From Nannocystis pusilla (lineage in GTDB: Bacteria; Myxococcota_A; Polyangia; Nannocystales; Nannocystaceae): a stretch of DNA of 64,000 nucleotides. The position numbers and the translations under genes are program-made. The notes under the pieces were generated by a model that made no database searches, was not told the origin of the DNA, and saw only the letters and a list, made by a program, of their open reading frames with translations. This document shows, one piece after another, positions 47,872 to 55,804 of the stretch. The stretch covers positions 452,001 to 516,000 of the forward strand of contig NZ_JAIRAU010000027.1 of NCBI RefSeq assembly GCF_020073745.1, given 5' to 3'. Each line of letters begins with the position of its first letter. Position 1 is the first letter of the stretch.

Positions 47872-48768
47872 TCAATCGGGTGCGGTGGCGCACTGCTCGA
47901 TCACCTCGTCGGTGGTCGCGGCCCTCAGGCACGCGATCTTGGCCTCCACCGAGTCGGTAGCCTGGCAGTCGGCGAAGGAGCCGGTCGGTTGGAGCGGGCG
48001 GTGCGAGACGTCCGCCGAGCTGGAGCTGTCGACAAACTCGCGCGCGGCCACGAAAGCGGTCCCGTCGTCGCGGATGTAATACGAGAGCGTGTCTCCCCAG
48101 AATCCGAATTGGGAGGAGTGGCGAAGCTCGAAATGCAGCGAGCCGGGCTTGCCGGCCGCCAGCGCCGCCAGGGCGCAGTCGAGCGCCGCCTCGTCGCTCG
48201 TCGTGGTGCACGGCTCCGAGCTCATGCCGTCCTCCGGGTCGCCGCAGAAGATCTCGAAGCTCGAGCACAGGGGGCTGTCGCCGCAGCCGACCTCGATCGT
48301 GGGCGGCGTGGGCCCCCCGTCCCCGGGGGTGAGGGCGAAGCAGCAGCAGGCGTCGACGATGTCGTGTCCGGCGCACGCGCCGGCCGTGTCGGTTCCGGTG
48401 TCGTCGCTCGTGCTGGTGCTGGTCGTGGGGTCGTCGCCGGTCGATTCGGTCTGGCCCAGCGGCTCTTCGCAGATCATCGTAGTCGGATGGGCCACCAGCC
48501 CTTCACAGCATCCGCCGTCATCCACGGATCGTGCCTGGCCCTCCGGCACACACGGCACGCAGGTGTTCGAGAAATCGGGGGCCAACCCCTCGCAACACGC
48601 CGCCTCGGCACTACTCGCCCCCTCGGGAGCACACTCCATGCTGGGGCTGTCGTCGCCGTCGGTGGCGTTTTCCTTCGGTTGGCAGGCGATGAGGAACAGC
48701 AGCCCGCCGAGCACGGCGGCGGCGGGCTTCGCGGGTGAGAGGATCGAGGAGAAGGCGGTGTCGAACAT
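47872..48768 (-). CDS. Cys-rich lipoprotein divergent from the kinase
   Basis: A 298-aa lipoprotein with signal AAAVLGGLLFLIACQPKENA (lipobox LIAC). Paired Cys motifs follow (EAACCEGLAPDFSNTCVPC, DDGGCCEGLVAHPTTMIC), then a Thr/Ser/Asp stalk (TESTGDDPTTSTSTSDDTGT), then a second Cys-rich domain (DIVDACCCFALTPGD ... CGDPEDGM) ending in CLRAATTDEVIEQCATAPD. It starts 204 bp from the kinase ATG and is transcribed away from it across the duplicated segment, so expression is likely shared. It may be a surface sensor for the kinase; that is inference. A truncated paralogue is at 45520-45699. Confidence 0.8.
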   Translation of the reverse strand: MFDTAFSSILSPAKPAAAVLGGLLFLIACQPKENATDGDDSPSMECAPEGASSAEAACCEGLAPDFSNTCVPCVPEGQARSVDDGGCCEGLVAHPTTMICEEPLGQTESTGDDPTTSTSTSDDTGTDTAGACAGHDIVDACCCFALTPGDGGPTPPTIEVGCGDSPLCSSFEIFCGDPEDGMSSEPCTTTSDEAALDCALAALAAGKPGSLHFELRHSSQFGFWGDTLSYYIRDDGTAFVAAREFVDSSSSADVSHRPLQPTGSFADCQATDSVEAKIACLRAATTDEVIEQCATAPD

Positions 48769-48836
48769 GGTCAGTTCCGAAGTAGGTTCAGTTAGTGGAG
48801 GCGCGCGGTCGCTCGTTCGGTGGGCGCCGCGGCCGC

Positions 48837-48957
48837 GGACCGACGAGTGCCGACCTCCCGGCGCTTGATCGGCGCGGGCGAACATTTTTTTTCGCGCGCC
48901 GCCCCGCGCACGGTGCGCGACGTTGTCCGCGCGCACGCGGGGCGATACCCTCGGCCT
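48837..48957. repeat. Duplicated about 115-bp intergenic segment, copy B
   Basis: See copy A at 45768-45882. This copy lies between the intact lipoprotein (leftward) and the kinase (rightward), and includes the GCGAACATTTTTTTT tract at about 48878-48893. The kinase ATG is 15 bp beyond its end. Confidence 0.8.
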
Positions 48958-48971
48958 CGCTTCGGGTCCGG

Positions 48972-51900
48972 ATGCGCGACGTGTCCAGCGAACGGCCGAA
49001 CCTGCTCGAGCGCATCGACCAGGGCCGGGTCAAGTTCGAGCTGCTCGGCACCCCGCAGTCGCTGGGCCGGCTCGGCCGCTTCGTCGTGTTCGCCCGGCTC
49101 GGCGCCGGCGGGATGGGCGTCATCTATCACGCCTATGACCCGGAGCTCGACCGCGGCGTCGCCATCAAGCTGCTCCACCCCGGCGTCACCGCCCGCGGCG
49201 GACACCGCAGGCTGTTGCGCGAGGCCCGGGCGATGGCCCGGCTCGCCCACCCTCACGTCATCCAGGTGTTCGAGGTGGGCGAGCTCGAGGACCACGTGTT
49301 CCTCGTCATGGAATTCGTGCCCGGCCAGACGCTGCGGGCCTGGCTGACCGGGGCGCCGCGGACCTGGCGCGAGGTCGTCGCTATCTTCCTCCAGGCGGCC
49401 GACGGCCTCGCCGCGACCCACGCTCACGGCCTCGTGCACTGCGACTTCAAGCCCGAGAACGTGCTGATCGGCGCCGACGGGCGCGCGCGCGTCGGCGACT
49501 TCGGACTCGTGCAGGCCGAGGCCGACGCCCCGCCGGAATCGGGCATCGAGCGCATGTGCGTTCAGGAACGCCCGCCCGAGGCGACGTCGACGAGCACCAG
49601 CCTGGGCGGGGGCACGCCCCGCTACATGGCGCCGGAGCAGCACGGCCGGGGCGTCGCCGACGCCCGCAGCGACCAGTACAGCTTCTGCGCGGCGCTGTAC
49701 GAGGCGCTGGCGCCCATGTCCTTCGAGGCGTTCGTGCGCGACGGGCCGTTCGGCCTGCGGGCGCTGCGCGGCGAGCTACCTCCGCCCCTCGCGGTCACAG
49801 GGGCATCGCCGGAGCTCGGCCGCGTGGTCGCCCGCGGCCTCGATCCCGACCCCGAGCGCCGCTGGCCCTCGCTGGCCGCGCTGCGGGCGGAGCTCGGCCG
49901 CCTCGCCGCGCCGCGGTCGCGCGCTCGGGGTTGGCGGTGGGGCCTGGCCGCCGGGACCGCCGTCGGGCTGCTCGCCGGCGTCGGCTACGGTCTCGGCGCG
50001 TATGCGGCGACCTGTGACGACGGCGCGGCCCAGATCGGCGCGGTGTGGGGCGAGTCGGAGCGCCAGCAGCTCCGGGCCACGATCACGGCGACCGGCCTCG
50101 GCTTCGCTGCCGATACCGCGGCGCGGATCGAGGCACAGCTCGACGGCTACGCGCGAGCGTGGCGCGAGACCCGTCGGGCCGTCTGCGAGCAGCACCGCGG
50201 CGGGCAGATCTCGGACGCGCTGCTCGATCGGACCACGCTGTGTCTCACCGCAGCCCACGGCGCGCTCGCCGGGTTGGTGCAGCAACTCGTGGCGATCGAG
50301 GCCGCCGAGCTCGAGCGGGCGACGCAGGCGGCGCTCGGGTTGCCGGACCTCGCGCGCTGCCGCGACGCCGGGAGCCTGCTGGCCGAGGTCGCGCCGCCGG
50401 CCGATCCCGCGACGACCCGGGCCGTGCTCGCCGTGCAATCGCAGCTTTCGGCGGCGAGCTCCGAGTGGACGCTCGGGCACCTCGACGACGCCGCGCGCCA
50501 CGCCACCGAGGCGCTCCAGCGTGCCCAGACGATCGGTCATGCGCCGCTCATCGCCCAGGCCCTCTATCACCTCGGCACGATCCACCAGGCCCGCGACGCG
50601 CGGGCCGAGGCCGAGTCGATGTTGACGCGGGCGGCCTGGCTCGCCGCCGAGATCGGCGACGACGAGCGCCTCGGCCTCGTCGCCGGGGCGCTGGCGCAGG
50701 TGATCGCGTTGTCCGGCAGCCGCGGGCCCGAGGCCCGCATGTGGGTCCGGCTCGCCCGCAGCATGTCCGTGCGAACCGCCCCGCGCGGCGGCTCCCACTT
50801 CGAGGCGCTGTTCGACAGCGGGCAGGTCGAGTACCGCGCCGGGCGCTTCGCCGAGGCCGAGGACTGGTTCGGGCGGGCCCTCACGCACGCCGAGCAGCAC
50901 CTGGGGCCGCACAGCCGGGATACATCCCGGGCGCTGGCCATGGTCGCGACGCTGCAAGGAGAGCTCGGCCAGTACGACGCCGCCCTGGCGAACTTCGACC
51001 GCCTCGCCGAGATCCGGACGAACGTGTTCGGCCCGTCGCACCCGACGATCGCCGCGTATCACAACAACCAGGCCACGGTACTCCGCCGCGCCGGGCGCGA
51101 AGACGAGGCCCTGGACAGATTCACGCAGGCGCTCGAGATCTGGCGCGCGGCCTACGGGCCGGACCACCCCGACGTGGGTATGGCCCACGCCAACATTGGC
51201 TCGGTGCTGCTGAGCCGCGGCCGACCCGGCGACTTCGAGGCGGCCGAGCCGCACCTGCGCCGCGCCATCGCCACGAGCGAGCATAACTTCGGCCCGGACG
51301 ACCTCAACCTGATCGTGGAGGTCGTCAACCTCGGCCACCTGCACCTGGTCCGCCTCGAGCTCGACGAGGCCGAGCGGCAATTCTCCCGGGCCCTCGCCAT
51401 CGGCGAGCGGACGGTGGGTGGCGAGCACCCGCTCGTCTCGCTGCCGCTGGTGGGGCTCGCCGAGGTCGCGGGGCTCCGCGGCGACGTTGCGGCGCAGCGG
51501 CGGGACGCCGCGCGCGCCCTGAAGATCGAGGAGTCCTCGCTCGGGCCGAATCACCCGGACATCGCCTGGACCTTGAGGGTCCTCGCCGAGGCCGATCTCC
51601 TCGACGGCGCCCTCGCCAGCGCCGAGCGCCTCCTCGCCCGCGCCGACGCCCTCGACGCCCGGGCCAGCGAGGACGCAGAGCGGGAGCTCACCTCGCTCGC
51701 CGCGCATGGCCGGCTCGCGCTGGAGCGTGGCGACGCCGCGACCGCGTGCGACCTGCTGGCGCGCGCGCTTCACGGTAGCGAGCACCGCGAATTCGACCCC
51801 TTCGGCGCCGACCTCGCTAGCTCGCTCGCGCGCGCGCTCGTGGCGGCCGGGCGCAGCGACGAGGCCCGCCCGCTGGCGGAGCAGGCCGCCGCGTTCTTCG

Positions 51901-52004
51901 GCCGCGGCGGTCCGGCGCTGGCCTGGCGGGTCGACGCGCTCGAGGCGCTGCAGCGCGGCGCGCAGGGGCTGGGCCATACTCGCGCGGATGTCCGAGCCGA
52001 GTGA
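48972..52004 (+). CDS. Ser/Thr protein kinase with TPR C-terminus (intact copy)
   Basis: A 1010-aa Hanks-type kinase. The P-loop is LGAGGMGVIYHAYDPELDRG and the Lys is in VAIKLLHPG. The catalytic loop reads GLVHCDFKPENVLIG, so the usual HRD is H-C-D: the catalytic Asp is kept but the Arg is changed, which often marks kinases not activated through the activation loop. The Mg motif is VGDFGLVQ, and TPRYMAPEQ follows. One membrane segment lies at about residues 320-345 (GLAAGTAVGLLAGVGYGLGA). TPR repeats fill the last 550 residues (HPDVGMAHANIGSVLLSRGR). An in-frame MSFEAFVRDG stretch near residue 255 is unlike the family and matches CATGTCC repeat DNA. The stop overlaps a sigma-gene start by 17 bp. 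Confidence 0.93.
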   Translation: MRDVSSERPNLLERIDQGRVKFELLGTPQSLGRLGRFVVFARLGAGGMGVIYHAYDPELDRGVAIKLLHPGVTARGGHRRLLREARAMARLAHPHVIQVFEVGELEDHVFLVMEFVPGQTLRAWLTGAPRTWREVVAIFLQAADGLAATHAHGLVHCDFKPENVLIGADGRARVGDFGLVQAEADAPPESGIERMCVQERPPEATSTSTSLGGGTPRYMAPEQHGRGVADARSDQYSFCAALYEALAPMSFEAFVRDGPFGLRALRGELPPPLAVTGASPELGRVVARGLDPDPERRWPSLAALRAELGRLAAPRSRARGWRWGLAAGTAVGLLAGVGYGLGAYAATCDDGAAQIGAVWGESERQQLRATITATGLGFAADTAARIEAQLDGYARAWRETRRAVCEQHRGGQISDALLDRTTLCLTAAHGALAGLVQQLVAIEAAELERATQAALGLPDLARCRDAGSLLAEVAPPADPATTRAVLAVQSQLSAASSEWTLGHLDDAARHATEALQRAQTIGHAPLIAQALYHLGTIHQARDARAEAESMLTRAAWLAAEIGDDERLGLVAGALAQVIALSGSRGPEARMWVRLARSMSVRTAPRGGSHFEALFDSGQVEYRAGRFAEAEDWFGRALTHAEQHLGPHSRDTSRALAMVATLQGELGQYDAALANFDRLAEIRTNVFGPSHPTIAAYHNNQATVLRRAGREDEALDRFTQALEIWRAAYGPDHPDVGMAHANIGSVLLSRGRPGDFEAAEPHLRRAIATSEHNFGPDDLNLIVEVVNLGHLHLVRLELDEAERQFSRALAIGERTVGGEHPLVSLPLVGLAEVAGLRGDVAAQRRDAARALKIEESSLGPNHPDIAWTLRVLAEADLLDGALASAERLLARADALDARASEDAERELTSLAAHGRLALERGDAATACDLLARALHGSEHREFDPFGADLASSLARALVAAGRSDEARPLAEQAAAFFGRGGPALAWRVDALEALQRGAQGLGHTRADVRAE

Positions 52005-52005
52005 C
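51988..52005 (+). pseudogene. First six codons of an ECF sigma gene, cut by an IS element
   Basis: ATG TCC GAG CCG AGT GAC is identical to the first 18 bases of the intact sigma gene at 41544. It starts inside the end of the kinase gene, as there. At 52005 the sequence changes to an IS3 end, so the sigma gene that followed this kinase has been lost. Confidence 0.85.
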
Positions 52006-52797
52006 TCATCGAGCGTGTCCACCAGATCGGGGCAGCTTCACGGCTTCTCGCGTGAGGAAGATCGTGCGATGGACGAGTTCGGTCTTGAGGGTGCTGTTGA
52101 AGCTCTCCACGACCGCGTTGTCCCAGCAGTTGCCCTTGCGGCTCATGCTGCATGTGATGCCCGCCCGGCGCAGGGCCTCCCGGTGATCGTCTGCGGCGTA
52201 CTGGGAGCTGCGATCGGAGTGAAAGAGGAGCCCCTCCGGGGACGGCTCACGATGCCCCAGCGCGGCTTGTAGCGCGCCGAGGGCCAGCTCGGTGCGCATG
52301 TGGTCGGCCATCGACCAGCCGACGACGCGCCGCGAGAACAGGTCGAGGAGCACCGCGAGGTAGAGCCAGCCCTCAAGGGTCCAGACGTACGTGATGTCGG
52401 CGACCCAGGCCTGGTCCGGCTTGCTGGCGGTGAAGTTGCGGTCGAGGATGTTGTCGGCCACGGGGAGCCTGTGGTTCGAGTCGGTGGTCTTCCTGAATTT
52501 CGGCCTGCGGCGGCCCTGGATGCCCTCCTGGCGCATCAGCCGGGCGACACGCTTGCGGCTGACCTTCCGGCCACGCTCGCGCAGCTCCCGACGGATCCTC
52601 GGGCTCCCGTAGGTTTTCCTGCTCGCCTCGTGGATCGCCGCGACCTCCTGGGCGAGCTCCGCGGTCTCCCGCGCCCTCTCCGACGGTTCTCTCGTCTTCC
52701 ACGCGTAGTAGCCGCTCCGCGAGACATCGAGGACCTCGCACATCATGCTGACGGGAAAGTGGGCCTCCTCCGCCGCGATCACCTCGAAGATGGTCAC
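52006..52797 (-). pseudogene. IS3 orfB, C-terminus truncated
   Basis: About 263 aa: FPVSMMCEVLDVSRSGYYAW, TYGSPRIRRELRERGRKVSR, then the DDE core with Asp in QAWVADITYVWT, Asp in LLFHSDRSSQYAA and Glu in CWDNAVVESFNSTLK. The normal ending (YNRQRRHSALGY-type) is absent. After FLTREAV the frame runs into the 33-bp end sequence and gives KLPRSGGHAR. All three catalytic residues survive, but the C-terminus needed for normal IS3 activity is missing. Confidence 0.82.
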
Positions 52798-53087
52798 GTC
52801 TCCTTGGCGAAGAAGGCCGCCGCTTTTTTTAAGAAGTCGCGCTCCATCTCCACCCGCTTCAGCTCCTTGCGGAGCCTGGCGAGCTCCGCACGCTCGTCCG
52901 TCGTCAGCGGCCCGCCCGGTGCTGGATTGCGGTCGTTCTCATCCTTCTTCACCCAATTCCTCAGGGCGCTCACCGTCAAGCCCATCTCGTGAGCCACCTG
53001 CGCGACCGTCTTCCCCGAGGTCCTTACGATCTTTACCGCCTCGGCCTTCTGTTCTTCCGTGAACGCTCGGCGCTTCTTCTTGCTCAT
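52794..53087 (-). CDS. IS3 orfA
   Basis: A 97-aa helix-turn-helix subunit: KKKRRAFTEEQKAEAVKIVR, GKTVAQVAHEMGLTVSALRN, then a coiled-coil LARLRKELKRVEMERDFLKK that pairs the subunits, and KKAAAFFAKET. The ATG at 53087 is preferred; an in-frame GTG/ATG at 53129 would add residues encoded by the IS end itself (DTLDESGVERVKA). The 3' end overlaps orfB by 4 bp, with a run of A/T (AAAAAAAGC at about 52826) that could allow frameshifting between orfA and orfB. Confidence 0.82.
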   Translation of the reverse strand: MSKKKRRAFTEEQKAEAVKIVRTSGKTVAQVAHEMGLTVSALRNWVKKDENDRNPAPGGPLTTDERAELARLRKELKRVEMERDFLKKAAAFFAKET

Positions 53088-53150
53088 GGCCTTCACCCTC
53101 TCTACTCCTGACTCATCGAGGGTGTCCACCGGATCGGGGCAAGTTTAGTT

Positions 53151-53626
53151 CCCTGACGCCCGACCTCGCGTCGTCACCGACAACGGCCCGCAGTTCATCG
53201 CCCGCGACTTCAAGGAGTTCATCCGCGTCGCCGGCATGACCCACGTCCGGATCTCACCCGGCTACCCGCAGTCCAACGGCAAGCTCGAGCGCTGGCACAA
53301 GACCTTCAAATCCACGGCCCTGCGACCCGCAGCACCCTCGACGATCGACGAGGCCCGCCGCGTCACCGCCGACTTCGTCGAGCACTACAACGCCCGCCGT
53401 CTCCACAGCGCCATCGGCTACATCGCGCCCAGCGACAAGCTCGCCGGACGCGAGACCGTCATCTTCGCCGAACGCGACCACAAACTCGAGGCCGCTCGAG
53501 AGCTCCGTCGTCAACGCCGAGAACTTGATCGCCAACGTCAAACCCACCATCATCCCAGCGAGACCTGCCCACCCGCAAGTCCGTAGGCCGCCCCTCCCTC
53601 GGTTGCATTCACGCTGAGCCAATACA
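53151..53626 (+). mobile_element. IS3 type-a remnant (3' half of orfB and right end)
   Basis: This fragment, in the opposite orientation to the copy at 46759, begins inside orfB at PDARPRVVTDNGPQFIARDF and continues RVAGMTHVRISPGYPQ and SNGKLERWHKTFKSTALRPA to the normal stop at 53586. The conserved terminal sequence GGTTGCATTCACGCTGAGCC then runs to AATACA. It supplies the region missing from the other copy around NGPQF, confirming the internal deletion there. Its terminal CA abuts esterase sequence at 53627. Confidence 0.85.
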
Positions 53627-54004
53627 GCCGCCGCGGCCGTGCCAGGCGAACACCAGCGGATAGGCGGTGTCGGGATCGTAATCGGCGGGGATGACGAGGT
53701 CGTAGTCGCGCTCCATGCCGGCCGCCTCGATGGTCTGCGCCATGGCGCCGGTGAACGGCGGGGGCTGACCGCACGGCCCCGCGGGCTCGCCGGTGGTCGG
53801 CTCGGGGCCGGTGGTGGGGACCGCGGTGGTGGTGGTGGTGACGGACGGCTCGTCGGTGGTCGCGGCGCTGCCGGCGGTCGTCGTGGCGGCCGTGCTCGTG
53901 TCGGTCGATTCGCCCTGCGTGGCGCCGATCGTGACATCGGCCCCGCCGTCCGCGGCGGTGGAGCAGGAGGCGAGGAGCAGGGCGAGCGCGATGCGGCGAA
54001 GCAT
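53609..54004 (-). pseudogene. Esterase lipoprotein, N-terminal piece of split gene
   Basis: About 126 native residues: signal MLRRIALALLLASCSTAADG (lipobox LLASC), a Thr/Ser/Glu-rich linker (SVTTTTTAVPTTGPEPTTGE), then PCGQPPPFTGAMAQTIEAAG, MERDYDLVIPADYDPDTAYP and LVFAWHGRGG. This is the first strand and oxyanion region of a polyhydroxybutyrate-depolymerase-like esterase. Codons after the last Gly are from the IS3 end (CIGSA, stop). The catalytic half is at 39085-39658. Confidence 0.87.
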
Positions 54005-54121
54005 GCCGGCACGGTAGCGCGAGCGCGGCCGCGGACGCCAGGGACGGCGCTCGGCGAGCGAGGGGTCCGCGTGCGAGGAGCGCGCGCGCGGATCGTCGCA
54101 CACGGGGCGCGGCGGGGCAGG

Positions 54122-54181
54122 CATGTCTCGCAGGACATGCTCCATCGAACATGGCGAAAAAGACATGCCCGTATGGGCATG
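54122..54181. repeat. Cluster of CATGTC palindromes
   Basis: Two dyads lie side by side: CATGTC-TCGCAG-GACATG (54122-54139) and CATGCCC-GTAT-GGGCATG (54164-54181), followed by GTCCTTTCGCGCATGG. They sit in the gap between the esterase start and the tssC stop, and the second could fold as an RNA hairpin. No T tract follows, so it is not a convincing terminator. Confidence 0.7.
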
Positions 54182-54204
54182 TCCTTTCGCGCATGGTATC
54201 GCCG

Positions 54205-55740
54205 TCACGCGCGGTCGAGCTTGCCGACCAGCGCCAGCTCGACCGCCACCCCGTCGAGCGAGAAGTGGGGCTCGACGGCCAGGTCGCAGCGGAACCACTG
54301 CTGCTGGCCCGGGACCTCCTGGACCGTCACCCGCGCGCGGCGCAGCGGCTTGCGGGCGCGCGTGTCCGGGGGCGGGTCCGGCATGTCGGACACGTAGCCG
54401 CGCAGCCAGCCGTTGAGCTCGCGCTCGAGGTCGGAGCGGGTCTGCCACGATCCGATCTGCTCGCGCTGCAGCACCTTCATGTAGTGGGCGATCCGGGCGA
54501 TCACGAAGGTGTAGGGCAGGCGCGAGCCGACCTCGTCGCTGCGCGCGGCCGCCTGACCCTCCGGGGTGCGCGGGTACAGCTTCGGGCGGTGGGCCGAGTT
54601 CGCCGACACGAACACCGCGTTGGCGCTGTGCTTGCGGAACACCAGCCCGATGAGCCCCTGCTCCGACAGCTCGCGCTCCCACTGATCGTCGAGCGCGACC
54701 TCGATCGGGCTCTTGGTCTTGAGGTGGCCGTGCTGCTCGTAGATGTGCAGCGGGAGGTCGTGGATCGCCCCGCCGCCCTGCGGCCCGACGATGTTGGGGC
54801 ACCAGCGATAGCGCGTGAAGCTGTCGGCGATCCGCGCCGTCATCGCCAGCGACGCCGGCGCCCACAGGTAGCGCTCGTGGCGGTCGATGACGTCCTCCGT
54901 GTACGCGAACGCAGTCACCGGCACGTCGGGCCGCTGCGCCGCGGGCACGTACTCCGACGAATCCTCCGGCACGTGCACCGGCTCGCCGTAGGGGTAGCGC
55001 AGCAGGAAGCGCGGCATGCACACGCCGACGAAGCGCGCGTCCTCGCTGTCGCGGAACGCGTTCCAGCGGGCGTACTTGCCGCCGTCGAAGAGCGCCGGCA
55101 GGTCCTTGATCTTGGTCAGCTCGGTGAACGACGACAGCCCGAACATCGACGGCGCCGCGTTGACGAGGATCGGCGCGTGGGCCATCGCCGCCACCGCCGC
55201 GCACTGCTTGAGCAGCCCGACGTCCTCGCCGTCGAGCCCGAACTCGTGCGTCGAGCAGAGCACCGCGTAGGGCTTGCCGCCGAGCGTGCCGAACTGGCGC
55301 CGATACACCAGGTCGTAGAGCCCCGAGCCGGTGATGTCGGGCGCGTCCTCGAAGTCGAGGCGCAGCTCCTCCTTCGTCACCTGGACCAGGTCGAGCCCGA
55401 TGTTGTGATCGAAGTCGATCTGATCGACCAGGTACCGCACCCCGCGCCACGCCGACTCGAGCTGCTGCACCCGCGGGTGATGCAGGACCGCGCTGATCTG
55501 CGCCGACATCCGCCGATCGATCTCGCCGATCATCTCGTCCACCAGCTGGCGATCGAGCTTCGGCGCCGCCTCGGCCTTGCGCAGCAGATCGTCGAGCAGC
55601 TTGTGCGTCCCCTGGCGCACCAGCTTGTAGGGTTCGCTCCCGCGCGGCCCGATGTTGGTGACCGTGAGCAGCTCCGACAACAGCGTCCCGCCCGGCGTCC
55701 CGCCCTTCGGGCCCTGATCATCCCCACTACCATTCGTCAT
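54205..55740 (-). CDS. tssC: T6SS contractile sheath large subunit
   Basis: A 511-aa sheath protein (VipB/TssC). Diagnostic parts are EMIGEIDRRMSAQISAVLHH, PRVQQLESAWRGVRYLVDQI, SMFGLSSFTELTKIKDLPAL, DARFVGVCMPRFLLRYPYGE, the RWCPNIVGPQGGGAIHDLPL block, and the C-terminal HYMKVLQREQIGSWQTRSDL and RKPLRRARVTVQEVPG. Length is normal. I chose the ATG at 55740, where MTNGSGDDQGPKGG starts; sequence upstream in frame is not sheath-like. The small subunit tssB, usually directly before tssC, is not found in the window; a degraded DUF2169 gene lies there instead, so tssB must be elsewhere. Confidence 0.95.
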   Translation of the reverse strand: MTNGSGDDQGPKGGTPGGTLLSELLTVTNIGPRGSEPYKLVRQGTHKLLDDLLRKAEAAPKLDRQLVDEMIGEIDRRMSAQISAVLHHPRVQQLESAWRGVRYLVDQIDFDHNIGLDLVQVTKEELRLDFEDAPDITGSGLYDLVYRRQFGTLGGKPYAVLCSTHEFGLDGEDVGLLKQCAAVAAMAHAPILVNAAPSMFGLSSFTELTKIKDLPALFDGGKYARWNAFRDSEDARFVGVCMPRFLLRYPYGEPVHVPEDSSEYVPAAQRPDVPVTAFAYTEDVIDRHERYLWAPASLAMTARIADSFTRYRWCPNIVGPQGGGAIHDLPLHIYEQHGHLKTKSPIEVALDDQWERELSEQGLIGLVFRKHSANAVFVSANSAHRPKLYPRTPEGQAAARSDEVGSRLPYTFVIARIAHYMKVLQREQIGSWQTRSDLERELNGWLRGYVSDMPDPPPDTRARKPLRRARVTVQEVPGQQQWFRCDLAVEPHFSLDGVAVELALVGKLDRA

Positions 55741-55804
55741 TCTGTCTCCCCTTCGCGCGAGACGAGCGGTCCGCGCCCCATGCCGGGCATCGTAAAAAAG
55801 CGCG

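Larger units (their letters stand above)
52002..53150 (-). mobile_element. IS3-family element (type b), 3' end missing
   Basis: It carries orfA and orfB with a 4-bp overlap. A 33-bp sequence (TGACTCATCGAG-n-GTGTCCACC-n-GATCGGGGCA) occurs at both ends, 52002-52034 and about 53110-53142, but in the same orientation; real IS ends should be inverted. The left copy replaces the true right end of the element, and orfB loses its last 35 or so residues there. It is adjacent to an IS3 type-a remnant. Confidence 0.75.
39658..53626. mobile_element. Composite insertion of about 14 kb splitting an esterase gene
   Basis: The left boundary is where the esterase C-terminal frame ends and the right boundary is where an IS3 end (…CCAATACA) meets the esterase codon for the last Gly of WHGRGG. 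Within it are a 69-bp inverted-repeat element, an IS1182-type element, two IS3-type elements plus an IS3 remnant, a secreted protease, and two partial copies of a lipoprotein-kinase-sigma module. No flanking direct repeat is visible, and 5-15 esterase codons may be missing, so it arose by more than one event. Confidence 0.75.

Noticed and set aside
48878..48893. TTTTTTTT tract as a terminator
   Set aside because: There is no stable stem directly before it on the plus strand; it lies in a duplicated divergent promoter segment.
46759..53626. Target-site duplication proving composite transposition
   Set aside because: The bases outside the two IS3 ends (GTC on the left, GCC on the right) do not match.
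54164..54181. Hairpin as a rho-independent terminator of tssC or the esterase gene
   Set aside because: No run of T follows on either strand, and it belongs to the dispersed CATGTCC dyad family.
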